Shown here: piece after piece, positions 12,301 through 22,456 of the stretch
Position numbering within the stretch: the stretch's first letter is position 1
Layout: the number at the start of each line of letters is the position of its first letter
From: Ceratodon purpureus
Lineage: Eukaryota > Streptophyta > Bryopsida > Pseudoditrichales > Ditrichaceae
DNA length: 64,000 bases
Assembly: GCA_014871385.1 (NCBI GenBank)
Contig: CM026423.1
Location: forward strand, 6,176,967 to 6,240,966
Direction of reading: 5' to 3'
Made by a program: the position numbers and the translations under genes
Notes under the pieces: generated by a model
The model's input: only the letters and a program-made list of their open reading frames with translations
Database searches by the model: none
Told to the model about the DNA's origin: nothing

Positions 12301-13320
12301 CTACCTACCATCGAGTGCTACCCCCCCCCTTGCTGAAATCACAGCTTGCATTCGTCTAGGCATGGTTTCAATCAGCCGTTGGAGTTGTTCAAGAGAAATG
12401 TCATTCCAAATGACTTGAATGAGTGCCCTCATTTCCTCCTTGTTGCGCGGTCTCTTGTAATAACGAAACTTGTTTTTCATGGTTTTCCAAAGGTTCTCAA
12501 TGGGGTTCAAGTCGGGTGAATTGGCAGGCCATTGCAATTTCTGAATGCCATGTGCTTGTCTCCAAAGTCCAGAAAGCTTAGCACGATGCACAGGAGCACC
12601 ATCTTCCATTAAGAGAAGTTCATGTGATGCATCGTGCATGAAATAAAAGCCACAGAGAACACTATCATAGACATGTTCCACAAAAGGAATTGCCGTTCGC
12701 TCCCCTTCTGGTAAAAAAACGAGAGGACTCTTGTCAAAACCTGTGAATGCTCCCCACACCATAACGGATGTTCTCCCTGATTTGAATGTTGGCGCAAGAC
12801 ATTGGTCGGCATATTTTTCATGACCTTTTCTCCAAACTCGAATCCGCCGAGAATCTTTACCCAATTCAAAAGAACATTCATCGGTCCAGATAATCTTTGA
12901 CCAATCTTCGGCTGTCCAATGCCTGTATCTACGAGCAAATGCTAATCTCTTTTTTCTATGCATAAAACTAAGGAAAGGTTTCCTTATAGCTACCCGACTT
13001 CCAAATCCAAGTTGTCGCATGTAAGTGCGGATGGTGTTTCTATGAACACCAAAACTCTCTGCAATTGATACTAAATTTAATCGACGATCTCCTTGAACAA
13101 GGCGTGCTAGATCCCTAACTGAACGATTAGATAGCTTTGGTGGTCGCGGTTTAGGTTTCTGAGTGGTATTAAACCCAAATTTCTTCCACTTTGTTAGAAC
13201 TGTGGAAACGGTAGAACGAGGCATTCCGAGTAATTCTGCAATCCGTCCAGATTTAATCCTAGCATTCCTCAATTCTATGATTAGACCCCTCTTGTGATTG
13301 CTCAATGTTCGGGTACGCAT
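12301..13320 (-). CDS. Tc1-like DD34E transposase
   Basis: A single uninterrupted 339-aa frame starting with ATG. The N-terminal half has two helix-turn-helix units typical of Tc1 transposases: residues about 8-48 (with ELLGMPRSTVSTVLTKW) and about 64-106 (with ESFGVHRNTIRTYMRQLGF). The C-terminal DDE_3 nuclease domain shows WTDECSFE (Asp147), LLMEDGAPVH (Asp240) and SPDLNPIENLWKTMK (Glu275). There are 34 residues between the second Asp and the Glu, that is DD34E. The enzyme would bind the element's terminal repeats and cut and paste it into TA sites. DD34E Tc1 transposases are common in animals and fungi, while the well-known plant mariner-like elements are DD39D, so the lineage is notable. 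A run of nine C near the 3' end of the frame (12321-12329) is a possible slippage site but does not break it here. Confidence 0.97.
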   Translation of the reverse strand: MRTRTLSNHKRGLIIELRNARIKSGRIAELLGMPRSTVSTVLTKWKKFGFNTTQKPKPRPPKLSNRSVRDLARLVQGDRRLNLVSIAESFGVHRNTIRTYMRQLGFGSRVAIRKPFLSFMHRKKRLAFARRYRHWTAEDWSKIIWTDECSFELGKDSRRIRVWRKGHEKYADQCLAPTFKSGRTSVMVWGAFTGFDKSPLVFLPEGERTAIPFVEHVYDSVLCGFYFMHDASHELLLMEDGAPVHRAKLSGLWRQAHGIQKLQWPANSPDLNPIENLWKTMKNKFRYYKRPRNKEEMRALIQVIWNDISLEQLQRLIETMPRRMQAVISARGGVALDGR

Positions 13321-13565
13321 GATGATCTGTAAATTGCAATTAAGTCTATGAGAATTGAAGAAACATTTGAGAATTCATTGTAAAATAAGACCAAAGAAGA
13401 TATGGATATAAAACTCACCAAATATATATTTGAAGATGATGTGGAATTGAGAAGAAACGATTGAAGCTGAGCTCATAAGACGCTGAATCATTATCCACTT
13501 CAAGCTGCCTGATGGCAATATCCACTTCAACTTGAACCAGTTTCGAATCAGTATCCACTTCAAGC

Positions 13566-13620
13566 AGCATCTCAACAGATCTATGCAGAACCAGCATCTC
13601 AACATATCTATGCAGAACCA
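13566..13620. repeat. 27-bp tandem duplication inside the Tc1-type element
   Basis: Two adjacent 27-bp units containing GCATCTCAACA and ATCTATGCAGAACCA differ at one position. Just to the left, TATCCACTTCAA occurs three times between about 13493 and 13565. The stretch sits between the transposase and the captured exon and has no recognisable coding content. Confidence 0.8.
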
Positions 13621-13684
13621 GAAACTGCTCTCATTTTCAACAAAGCTAAGATCCATCAACTAGTGACTTGGAAAAGAAACTTAC

Positions 13685-13801
13685 AACGAACATAGCAGTT
13701 GGGCCCAGTGAAGGTATCCGAGCAGCATCTATGACCACAGGCTCATTAAACACAAATGACTTGAGACCTTCTGTTGATGTGGTTTGGGGATAACCAAAAT
13801 C
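13685..13801 (-). pseudogene. AP-4 complex mu-adaptin exon fragment captured in the transposon
   Basis: The 117-bp segment encodes 39 residues including DFGYPQTTSTEGLKSFVF and NEPVVIDAARIPSLGPTAMF. This is the conserved stretch at the end of the longin-like domain of plant AP-4 mu (AP4M), a medium chain for TGN-to-vacuole sorting. It is bounded by an intact acceptor (TGCAG) and donor (GTAAGT) and is phase 0 on both sides, so it looks like genomic exon DNA with intron flanks, not a cDNA copy. No neighbouring AP4M exon was found within 1 kb on either side. As it lies inside the terminal repeats, it is best read as captured host DNA. It is not a functional gene by itself, but it could be spliced in as a cassette. 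Confidence 0.9.
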
Positions 13802-14481
13802 CTGCACATAACAACATATGGCAAAGCCCAGGCAGCTCAGTTTTAATGCCTTGCAGAAATAGCATCTAAATTCTGAAAGCCATGACACACACATGAATAT
13901 ACTTCCATTCACTTCGGTATTCGAGGATCTCGTCAGAAAAGCAGGAGTACTATGCCGATGAGTAACTTTCTCAGAAGAAGTGCTTGCAGATTATCCCATA
14001 AGCACTGGGGTTCGGCAATCTCACAAGGATAAATACTCCCTCCTCGAGCTCCTGAGCATAACCTGGGCTGCTTTTCTGAGCTGAACCTGAGCTAAACCTG
14101 GGCATTCGTGAACTGGGTATATCCTATGCATTTCGGGAGATGCAGGGGCGAGGGAGCATGGGAGATGTCCTAAGGCTTAGGGACCTTGTTGCCAAGCATA
14201 TGTGGAGCTTGAATGCATTGAGATAACAGGCATGTTATATCTCTCAATTGGGAGAGCGGTGGCGATAAGCATGAGGGGGCGGCGTGGCCATGTGAAGCCC
14301 ATGTTGAGATTTAAATTTTTCTTTTGAAAATGGTATTGCATTTGACGGCGGAGAAATAAGTCTTCGGCCTAGTTCTAGCAGTGGGACCAGGTGAAAAAAA
14401 TTCGAAGTCAACAACCAATTCCACCGACACTGGCAAATTTTTAAAGTTTTGGAATTTGTGAAGCACAGAGAAGGCTGAGGG

Positions 14482-14512
14482 CAAGAATTCGTAAATGAGC
14501 TGTACCTGACTG
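14482..14512 (-). repeat. Right terminal inverted repeat of the Tc1-type element
   Basis: 31 bp, exact reverse complement of 12090-12120, followed by TA at 14513-14514. Confidence 0.95.
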
Positions 14513-14514
14513 TA

Positions 14515-16895
14515 CATATCCAAGCCAATCTCAAAAATTGTAATCTCAAAAACTGTAGGGTAGCAATGTAGCAACCTTAGCAGGGTCTCTTTATTTTTTC
14601 CTTACAAGCATGGCTCGTATGCTAGGCTTGGTTAGTTCCCTTTTTGTGGCAATCTCCGTTTTTGTGGTCCTATGTCTTTTTTTGAATTTTTTTTTTGGTT
14701 AGATTTGGAGCTTATAGCCTCAAATTACGCATTGGGTGATCCCTTGAGATCAAGAAGGGTCCCATTTAAACATAATAATAGGAGCAAGGATTTGCCTCGC
14801 CCCTCCCACCCCTTCCCAAACGTGGCTCTAGCCATGCTCAATTGGGAGATTTAAACAGTTCCCCTTGAAGCTATGTGATTAAATGGCACAAGATGTGTGA
14901 AAAAAAAATACAATGGTGAGGGAAACACAAAGAATATGAATAAAAAAGATTCAAAAAAATATGAGTTGTATAGAAGTTTTTGTGAATTTCAAAGGTCCAA
15001 AACTTAAAGATCCACTATATTATACTAGGTGTTTGTGAGAACTACTACTACCTAGCCACAAAAAGATGAGTTTTTGATTATTAGTTGGCCAATAAAGAGT
15101 TAGTCATAAAGCATTGAGTATTTACTAACTTGATGAATCATAAGATAGTGCGATGATGTGCTCTTTGTACGTGAGAAGAATAACAAGTTGTAGATCCTCC
15201 TAAGTTATTAACACGTCTATTTGAGCATTTATTAACTTAGTAAGGTAGCAATACTAATCATTGTGTAGACCAAATATTAAGCCTAACTAAATTAATAAGG
15301 CAGGAATAGCTTAAAGCAATTATACCAAAAAAATTGATCAACAAAATTCTCCATCACTTTGTTCATATTAGATTTGATAATTCTCTTTATAGAGAACCAA
15401 TTCAATAATAGCATTCAAGCATTTATAATTATTGAGATGATGTTAGTGATTGATTTAGGATATTATTACGAGTAGAAATTAGTACCACATGCATTTGGAC
15501 ATGAGGAGGTCAATTACTGAGATGGTCTACAAAGTTCTTTCTACTTTCAAAAATTGTATAAAATTCTATATTGAAAAATAAATCATGCAAGAAGTTGCAT
15601 TCTCCATGAAAACTAATTTAAAGTGCGAGATTAACAATACCCTAATAATGCTTAGATCAAAAATAGATTAGATAATTTAAATAATTGAACTGTGGTATGT
15701 CTCCTTTGACTTGGAGTAACAAATATGCAACATGAAGGAGTCCAAATCAAATGGAATCGGAATCGTACTAGCTTTTTTATTTACTTCCAAATGCTTTTAG
15801 TATTAGCCTTCTGATATTAGCTATCAGCATTTTAGCTTTAATACCTTTAAAAATTTAGATAAAAAACAATGTAACTCTAAAAAAGTTGAATTTTTTGGAA
15901 TTCACATTACCAATTAATTGTCCAATTTTTGTGTAGTTTTCACACCAACTTTGACATTTAAAGAAAAAAAAGAATTCAAAAGTGGAGGATCTGGTGTCCT
16001 TACTTTGGAACAAGTTAACATCCCAAAAATATGTTCCAATTGATGTGTATTTTCAAGTGTAGTGATGTGTTCTTGACATATACTCTCATCTACAAAAAAT
16101 ACAAAATTAAAATTTTATAGTACAGTCAATGGAATTATTGGCTTTGAAGTTGAAACCTAAAATCCAAGATTACAAATTTGGCATTTTAGAATAAACAATT
16201 TTCCTTAGATGCTCCATATTCAAGAAAAATAAAAAATGATGTTTTTATTGGTTGATGTTTTAGAATGATTGTTTGAGAGGGCATTCCATTTAGTAATGAC
16301 ATTTTCAAAACACCCTCAAGTTGCTAGAATGTCTTATAGAATACCTTAATTTTAACAATTTAAATTAAAACAACTTTAAGATATATTTGAATACTTTAAG
16401 ATATTAGTAATGAATACAAATTCATGCAAATTTAATTTAATATTTATAATTCCTTTCAAATCCATGATATGGATAATTACACTATCCAATTATTTATGAT
16501 TTAGATAGCAAGATAGATGGATGACTAAGGATATTGACCAACAACAAAACTTACAATTATAAGGAACTTTTCATGGCTGAAGTTGCTTATCCAAGTCACG
16601 AAATCAAGGTCATTTAGACACATTTAAAATGTGCAAAACAATTTTGGACTTCAATTATTGATAACGTACACAAATTTCATAATATCATGACTTTGTCAAT
16701 ACATTCTAGATTAATATCTAATTACCTTTCCTTTGGTATAATTACTTTTCATATTGCTCATTAGCTCAAAGTCACGGGAATAGGTGTCCCTACCTTAGAC
16801 ATGAAAATGCCGAATGAAACAACAACATCAAATCACCATCCGAGTGAATTTGTTTGTTTCTGCAACTGCAATCGACACAGGACAACTAATCTCTA
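14515..16895. other. AT-rich spacer with one orphan MITE end
   Basis: No gene supported. At 16772-16796 the minus strand reads TAAGGTAGGGACACCTATTC, matching the termini of the elements at 2309 and 10083. A convincing opposite end was not found; TAAGGTAGCAATACTAATC at 15241 is a weak candidate. This is probably a decayed or truncated copy. Confidence 0.5.
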
Positions 16896-17160
16896 AGAGC
16901 ATCCCAGTAAGCTGTAAACCTGTAAGCCTGTAATTATGAGAACGTCGTTCTCCCAAACCTGAGTGCCTTTCCGAAGCAAAACATTCCAAAACCATTTACA
17001 GATTTACAGGTTTGCCCCAAAAAACCTTCCAAAATGAGGTTTCGACCTGTAAATTACAGACTTACAAGCTCGAATACAGGCTTGGCCTGAACCGCAATTC
17101 ACGTCTTTCTACATCTTTCCGATTACAGGTTTACGGTTCAGGCCTTACTGGGGATGCTCT
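16896..17160. mobile_element. MITE with AGAGCATCCC ends
   Basis: The left end reads AGAGCATCCCAGTAAGCTGT. The right end on the minus strand reads AGAGCATCCCCAGTAAGGCC. The 265-bp interior is built of repeated TTACAGGTTT and ACCTGTAA blocks in both orientations, so the whole unit can fold on itself. Non-coding. The AGAGCATC terminus is shared with 28377-28785. Confidence 0.8.
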
Positions 17161-17748
17161 AATCCAGTACTTAATTCTGAATTAGCAGGAAGGAAAGGTT
17201 AGAAAATGATGGTAATTAAGCACATCAATCTGCTTACTCACTGATCTATCTGCACAGACACACACACACACACACAGAGCATCATTCGAACAACTTACTT
17301 ACTTGCCTAATAAACAACTCAACCCCTTCATTTCGTCCGATGGGGTCCATGAGCATGCAAATTGCACCATCGCCGGTCTCGAGAACGCCGCTGGAACCGC
17401 GATCATCGATCGCAGGAACGTCGTCAACACTTGGAACATCATGTTGAAATCCATCCGAATTAACACATGTGAAAGTATTTTCAAGCTTTTCGGTTCATGC
17501 TATTCGGGAGCTCCCACGAATTGAGTTGCCAAGGTTTTCGAGCTTCCTTGACGCTCTGGGACTGAGTTGGGTTTTGTTGTTGCTGGTGAGTCATTTTGCG
17601 GGGTTGATTTGCAGCTGGTTTTAGGGTTTTTGAAGAGCTGGGTGTGGCTTTGGTCGGGGAGGATTTTGCGTACTTTGAGGTGTGGTTGATGTGAGTGGGA
17701 GGTGATGGTGGTAGTTTAATTCAGGGGTGGTTTTGGTTTGTGCAGGTG
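17161..17748. other. 5' region of the 162-aa protein gene
   Basis: Contains a short (AC)n microsatellite at about 17257-17275. It also holds a likely 5' UTR intron: donor GTGAGTCA near 17586 and acceptor TTTGTGCAG ending at 17745, three bases before the start codon. An open frame at 17303-17524 shows no recognisable protein and is probably leader sequence. Confidence 0.5.
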
Positions 17749-19253
17749 ATGGCGATGGGAGGGCCGGCACCGGGGAAGCCGTTGACAACATTTGGAGACA
17801 TGCTGCGCGACCTTTCTGGGCGGCGGCCTGCGCCGCAGCTTGAACCTGACGAGCCTGATTCTCCGACTACAGTTAAACAGAAGAAAATCGCACAGTTACG
17901 GGCAATGTTCTATTCGGCCGATCCAAAGGCGGCCACTACGTCAGCTCCGGGGCCGGGTACTTCTCTCTTACTGCTTCCTTTGTCGGGTACATGGTGTCTG
18001 GGTTTGTGCTTATCGTGTAGTTTCTCGCAATCAAAATTCTGACCTGAAAGCCAGTCCTAGACTTTAGAGCATGTCCAGAGTTGGAAGGTTGAGACTAGGG
18101 TTACGCAATCGAAAGTCGTGTGGGTTTTCTCGTATATTTAGCATGGCACTCTAGTTAAGTTAGCAGATAGCAAAAGCTTATCCTCGTCAATGTTCTCTAG
18201 ACACCTGCCTGCGCTGAAACACCTGCCTGCACGGTATCTGTGTATTTGTGTATTCGTGTCTCTCTGATGTGTGCAATGATGTGTGTTTCAGACGCGAACT
18301 CGACACAGTTTGATGGCCTTAATCTCGTTGATGCCTTTGAGGTCAGGTCTACTCGTCAATGCTTGATGTACTCTATGTTGTTGGAGTATATGTTTCTCAT
18401 ATAGTTCTGGCTTTTCAATGATGTCACCTGTGTAGAATTTTGCAAGGAATTATGTTTTCCGAACTTGGATAGGGTTTGGCCTGAGATGTGGATCGTCTGA
18501 AGCGAGACAATTCACACAATCGCAAACACAAACGTAAACGCAAACGCAAAAGCAAACGCAAAAGTGACTTGCTGCAAGTGAAGGATTAGCAGATTTGAAA
18601 GGTGGGAAGATTGTTATATTTTAATCTTGTGCTTTCTCATCTCATGTGCAGAGAGTCTATGCCGATCTGACGGATGCACTATCTGGAGATGGGGACGAGT
18701 GGATTGGCTTATCTGAGCAGGTGAGTTGCCTAAATATCAACCTTTTTACGTCATAAAATGTATAGTATTCTTCTGATTCTTGCCTTGCCTAGAGTTGAGA
18801 ACGGTGTTTTGAGTGGTATTGTTCCAGTATCGTTTGTAGTTTTCAGCCACCTCAAGCTGGTTGTGCCCAGGTTTCATGATTTGGTGTGGCAATGATCAGG
18901 TGAAAGGTTATGACATAAAGCCTGGTCTGGTTCTCGTGACAATTTTGAGCGAACGTTTGCAGTAGGTGATTTACCTTTGATGACAGGTGACTTGGTGCAC
19001 ATACTCGCACTTCGTCAGTTGAGGTGTTCATGCGAATTTTCTGATGGTATTATTCTAATAATATTTTCTTTGGGTGAATGATTTGTTCCAGTTGAGCACT
19101 GTGCTTAAAACAGCCAACCAGCTGATTGCAACTGCCCAGAACGAAACTGCTCCATTGGTGGATCAGATACGCTCGCTTCAAGCACTTGTGGAGAGAGGAC
19201 GATCAGCACTTGCTAATGCGCAGATATCCATGGATCAAACCCAACAGGCGTGA
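17749..19253 (+). CDS. Uncharacterised 162-aa protein, four exons
   Basis: Exons 17749-17956, 18292-18341, 18652-18720 and 19092-19253 join in phase to 162 aa. Each border has a good GT..AG pair. The N-terminus (MAMGGPAPGKPLTTFGDMLR) is followed by a Pro/Asp-rich stretch and a basic KQKKIAQLRAMF segment. The C-terminal half, from RVYADLTDAL through TVLKTANQLI to RGRSALANAQISMDQ, is strongly helical and may form a coiled coil. There is no signal peptide or membrane segment. I do not recognise the family and assign no function. The start was chosen because it follows the 5' UTR intron directly; the second ATG two codons on is an equally possible start. Confidence 0.8.
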
Positions 19254-20369
19254 CTTGATCCAACAAGAGAGCCAGAAAGATTTCCTTGTGCCTTTATTCA
19301 AAGACATGATGTTCTTTAGTTTCCTGTCCTCAAACAGCATGTAGAGTAGTATATAAGATAACATAGTTTTCCACCCAGCGAATTGACCAATTTGGCATCA
19401 GGGAAAGAACATTCGAGCACATTTGTGGGCAATGAACATCTCCGGGATAAAGATTTGTAAATACGTTGATTCGAAGCCAGTCGTTTAGAGCGACATTGTG
19501 TCCAATGAAGTCCACACACAGCGCATGATTTTTGAATCGCCTACGTCTTCTCAGGTGCTGAGTGATTCACGGAACAACATCAAGTTATTAGGTGTTAGAA
19601 GCGTGTGTTGCTCGACGTGAAGATCAAATGTGCCATCCCGAGATCTAAGGCACATGACGGACACTGCGGATCTCTACTCTTCCAGAGTTATTGTTCATGT
19701 GTTGTGCGCTTGTTGAAGACCTCTGATAGTATGGATATTCTCATCAGACTGAAATCCTTCAAGGCAGACAGCTTCCGCTAAACACTCGACTCGTTTCCCA
19801 CAGAAAATCTAGACTAGACGCATGTTATCCACGCCGGTCCTGGAAGACGAGCGTCACGAGAATACAACCGCGGTGTGTAAAACTCGGCTTGCTCACCAAC
19901 AGCTTCCAAAGCCATCCGAGAAGTACTACATGAGGCCCAAATATATCTCTGTCCAGCCTTGAAATCTAAACGTTTCCAAGATTTTTATTCTTCCAGTGGG
20001 ACCGTGGTGACAATCCCAAAAATACAATCAAAGTAGAAGTTCAGAAGAAAAGAGGCGAGCATCTTCTTCGAAGTGCGAGAATCAACGAATAGTAGACAAA
20101 GGAGAGAAGATCCAGTCAAGTTCCTCACCAGTGAATGTGGGCCTTGCTCTTCAGCAGCAACGGAAAGCATTTCTGCAACAACCTGCCTGCCTCGATCATT
20201 TCTCCAGATCTCACGGACGAGTGAGTCCCCTGCTCACGCTCATGCAATACTCCTTCCGTTACCATGAGCACTCTCATATCATAACATAGCCCAGATTTCG
20301 CAAGTGTCTAGACCATGTGTTGAATCCCACTACTTGTTTTTCACCAAGGTACGGATCTGCAAGCTAGCT
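19254..20369. other. 3' flank of the 162-aa gene and 5' flank of the amidotransferase gene
   Basis: No coding chain. An upstream in-frame ATG at 20304 would lengthen the amidotransferase leader by 22 residues with little transit-peptide character, so I prefer the ATG at 20370. Confidence 0.45.
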
Positions 20370-22456
20370 ATGGCGTGCCGCCGCCTGCTGCACACCTGCG
20401 CGAAGTCGTCACCCTCAGGCCTCTTGTCTGGCCGCATCGCCCCTGCTGCGCCCAAATCTCTCGCTTGCAAAGCTCCAGCCCCCACCTCGAGGCTCTTCTC
20501 CTCGAACCTGGGTGCTAGTGGGTCTGGAGCTAGTTTAGGATTCAGTTCGAGGCTGGGAAGCAGGTTCGACAGCTTGCGCTTCAGTAGAGGAGGCTGGATC
20601 ATTAGCCGGCAAAGCGTTGTTCGCATTGCGTTAGATCATAGTATGGCGATGGGGAGCAGTGTCGTAGCAAATGGAGACGTGGGGCCAACTCAAGCGGTTG
20701 GAGCAGAGACGGTGGCTAAGCCTCGTCGGTTCGCAGTGTTAACCACAGGTGCAAACTTCGCGACTTGTTTTTCTTGTCATGGAAAATTCTGTGAGATATT
20801 GCAAGTTTTTCGAACTGAGGCTAAACTGTGCTAAGTTCTTGAGTTGAAAGTATGCACATTCTGAAGCTATCTTGTGTAAACCTAAAACCTGATCCAGATG
20901 TTTCATTCGACATTCGGAAGACCTTAGATGCATGTTTGGAGGTATATCTGCTATAGCATTGATGAGAGAGCCCGTAGAATGGGCTTCTCAGATGCTGTGT
21001 CAATCCGTTTTTGTGAAGAGCTTGATCATAATGACAGTTTTGGTATGAGTTTCTTGCAACAGGTCATGCGGCAGAGTATTGCGTAAACAAGTACGGTGGC
21101 TATGGCCCCATGTTCATCACGATGCTGAGTGATCCTGGCGAAATATGGGACGAGTATTTCGTCGTTGATGGCCAGTTTCCAAGCTTAGAGGAGCTGCAGA
21201 AGTACGATGGATTTGTGGTCACAGGCAGTCGGCATGACGCTCATGCGGACGAAGAGTGGATCGAGAGGCTGTGTGGAGTTCTTCAAAGGATACATGAGAT
21301 GAAGAAGAAATCGCTTTGTGTTTGTTTTGGCCACCAGGTATGGACTCACCAGTCTGTCTGTCATTGATACATAAACTTCATAGAACGCAATTGCACTTGG
21401 AACATTGGCAGATCTTCAACACTTGGAACATTGGCAGACCTTCAACACTTGGAACATTGGCAGATCTTCAACACTTGGATGCTATCATTATCTTCCAAAA
21501 CCCTGCATAGACACAGAACTCATAGTACAAATCATTGGCTTGTACATGATACTCGGGATGTTTGACGGTGTGGAGAATTGGCTTGTTCTCTTGGTTCTCT
21601 TGGGCAGGTCGTGAGTCGTGCTCTGGGAGGGAAGACAGGACGAGCATCCGTAGGATGGGAGGTGGGATTGCGGGACGTATGTCTTACTGATGCATTCTTC
21701 TCCAAATCCTATGGAGCTGGGATGCCGCCGAAGCTGAAAGTATTGGAAGTGCACAGAGACCAGGTAATATGACCTTTCATCAACATAACTTTATAGAATC
21801 CTGAAGCATTTCTTCGAACAATCAACATCTGTTTATGAATTGGGCACTACGAAATACTAAGGGGAGGGCTTCTACAGGTTTCTGAAATTCCTCCAGGAGC
21901 AGAGCTTTTGGCATCATCAGAACGAACAGGAGTGGAGATGTTTTCGGTGGGAGAGCACGTCCTAGCTATCCAAGGCCACCCCGAGTTTTATGACGACGTC
22001 GTCGTTGATCTCCTTGATGGGCGACTTGCTCCAATGATGACAGTAAGCCACAGGAAACAGTGTCCCATTTTCTGAAATTAACCTAGCTGCTGTTCCTAGC
22101 AAGTTTTGTGCAAAATACCAAGTATTGAACACTATAGAAACTGATTTCCATAATTCCACCAGGATATTTGAACCCATTACTAACCAGTGAAGTAGACAAA
22201 GAGACCCACATCCTTATATTTCGAATTTGGAGACATCATGTGAATGAGCACTTCTTATTCTCTTAGATTGTACTAAGTTCCGGTACCTGGCTATGTTCTG
22301 CAGAAAGAGGAGATCATGTTAGCCAAAGAGTCTCTGCAGAAAGCCCGAGCAGATCAAAAATCATGGCAACAACTATGCAAGGATTTTCTAAAAGGAAGCA
22401 GATCATCGACACCCGAACATCTAGTCTACAGCCGTGAGGCTCTCACCGTCGGCTGA
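20370..22456 (+). CDS. Class I glutamine amidotransferase, gamma-glutamyl peptidase (GGP1)-like, with organelle leader
   Basis: Exons 20370-20748, 21063-21337, 21608-21763, 21878-22042 and 22304-22456 give 375 aa. Residues from about 119 onward match plant GGP proteins: KYGGYGPMF, VVDGQFPSLEELQKYDGFVV, the SRHDAHADEEWI block, the nucleophile elbow CVCFGHQ, VSRALGGKTGRA, VEMFSVGEH and the His-Glu motif QGHPEF. GGP enzymes remove gamma-Glu from glutathione conjugates or glutathione and act in Arabidopsis glucosinolate and GSH turnover; here GSH turnover is the safer inference. The first ~90 residues (MACRRLLHTCAKSSPSG...) are rich in Ser, Arg, Ala and Leu and poor in acids, like a plastid or mitochondrial transit peptide. 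Met92 and Met94 could start a cytosolic form. The catalytic triad is complete. Confidence 0.93.
21395..21479. repeat. 26-bp minisatellite in the second amidotransferase intron
   Basis: The unit begins ACTTGGAACATTGGCAGATC. It is repeated three times in full and once in part, with one substitution. It is intronic and does not touch the coding exons. Confidence 0.9.

Larger units (their letters stand above)
12090..14512 (-). mobile_element. Tc1-type (DD34E) DNA transposon, full length, with captured host exon
   Basis: The ends are perfect 31-bp inverted repeats (12090-12120 and 14482-14512) beginning CAGTCAGGTACAGCTCATTT. They are flanked by a TA on each side (12088-12089 and 14513-14514), the Tc1/mariner target duplication. 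The 2423-bp interior holds an intact minus-strand transposase (12301-13320) next to the left repeat. About 1.1 kb of non-transposase DNA follows, including an exon-like piece of AP-4 mu adaptin. Typical Tc1 elements are about 1.3-1.7 kb, so the extra length is unusual. Perfect repeats and an open transposase suggest recent activity (inference). Confidence 0.93.

Noticed and set aside
15241..16796. Possible 1.5-kb element between TAAGGTAGCAATACT and the inverted end at 16796
   Set aside because: Only the first eight bases of the two ends agree; the left end is too weak to call.
17303..17524. 73-aa plus-strand frame upstream of the 162-aa protein gene
   Set aside because: No recognisable domain; it precedes a 5' UTR intron and is more likely leader sequence.
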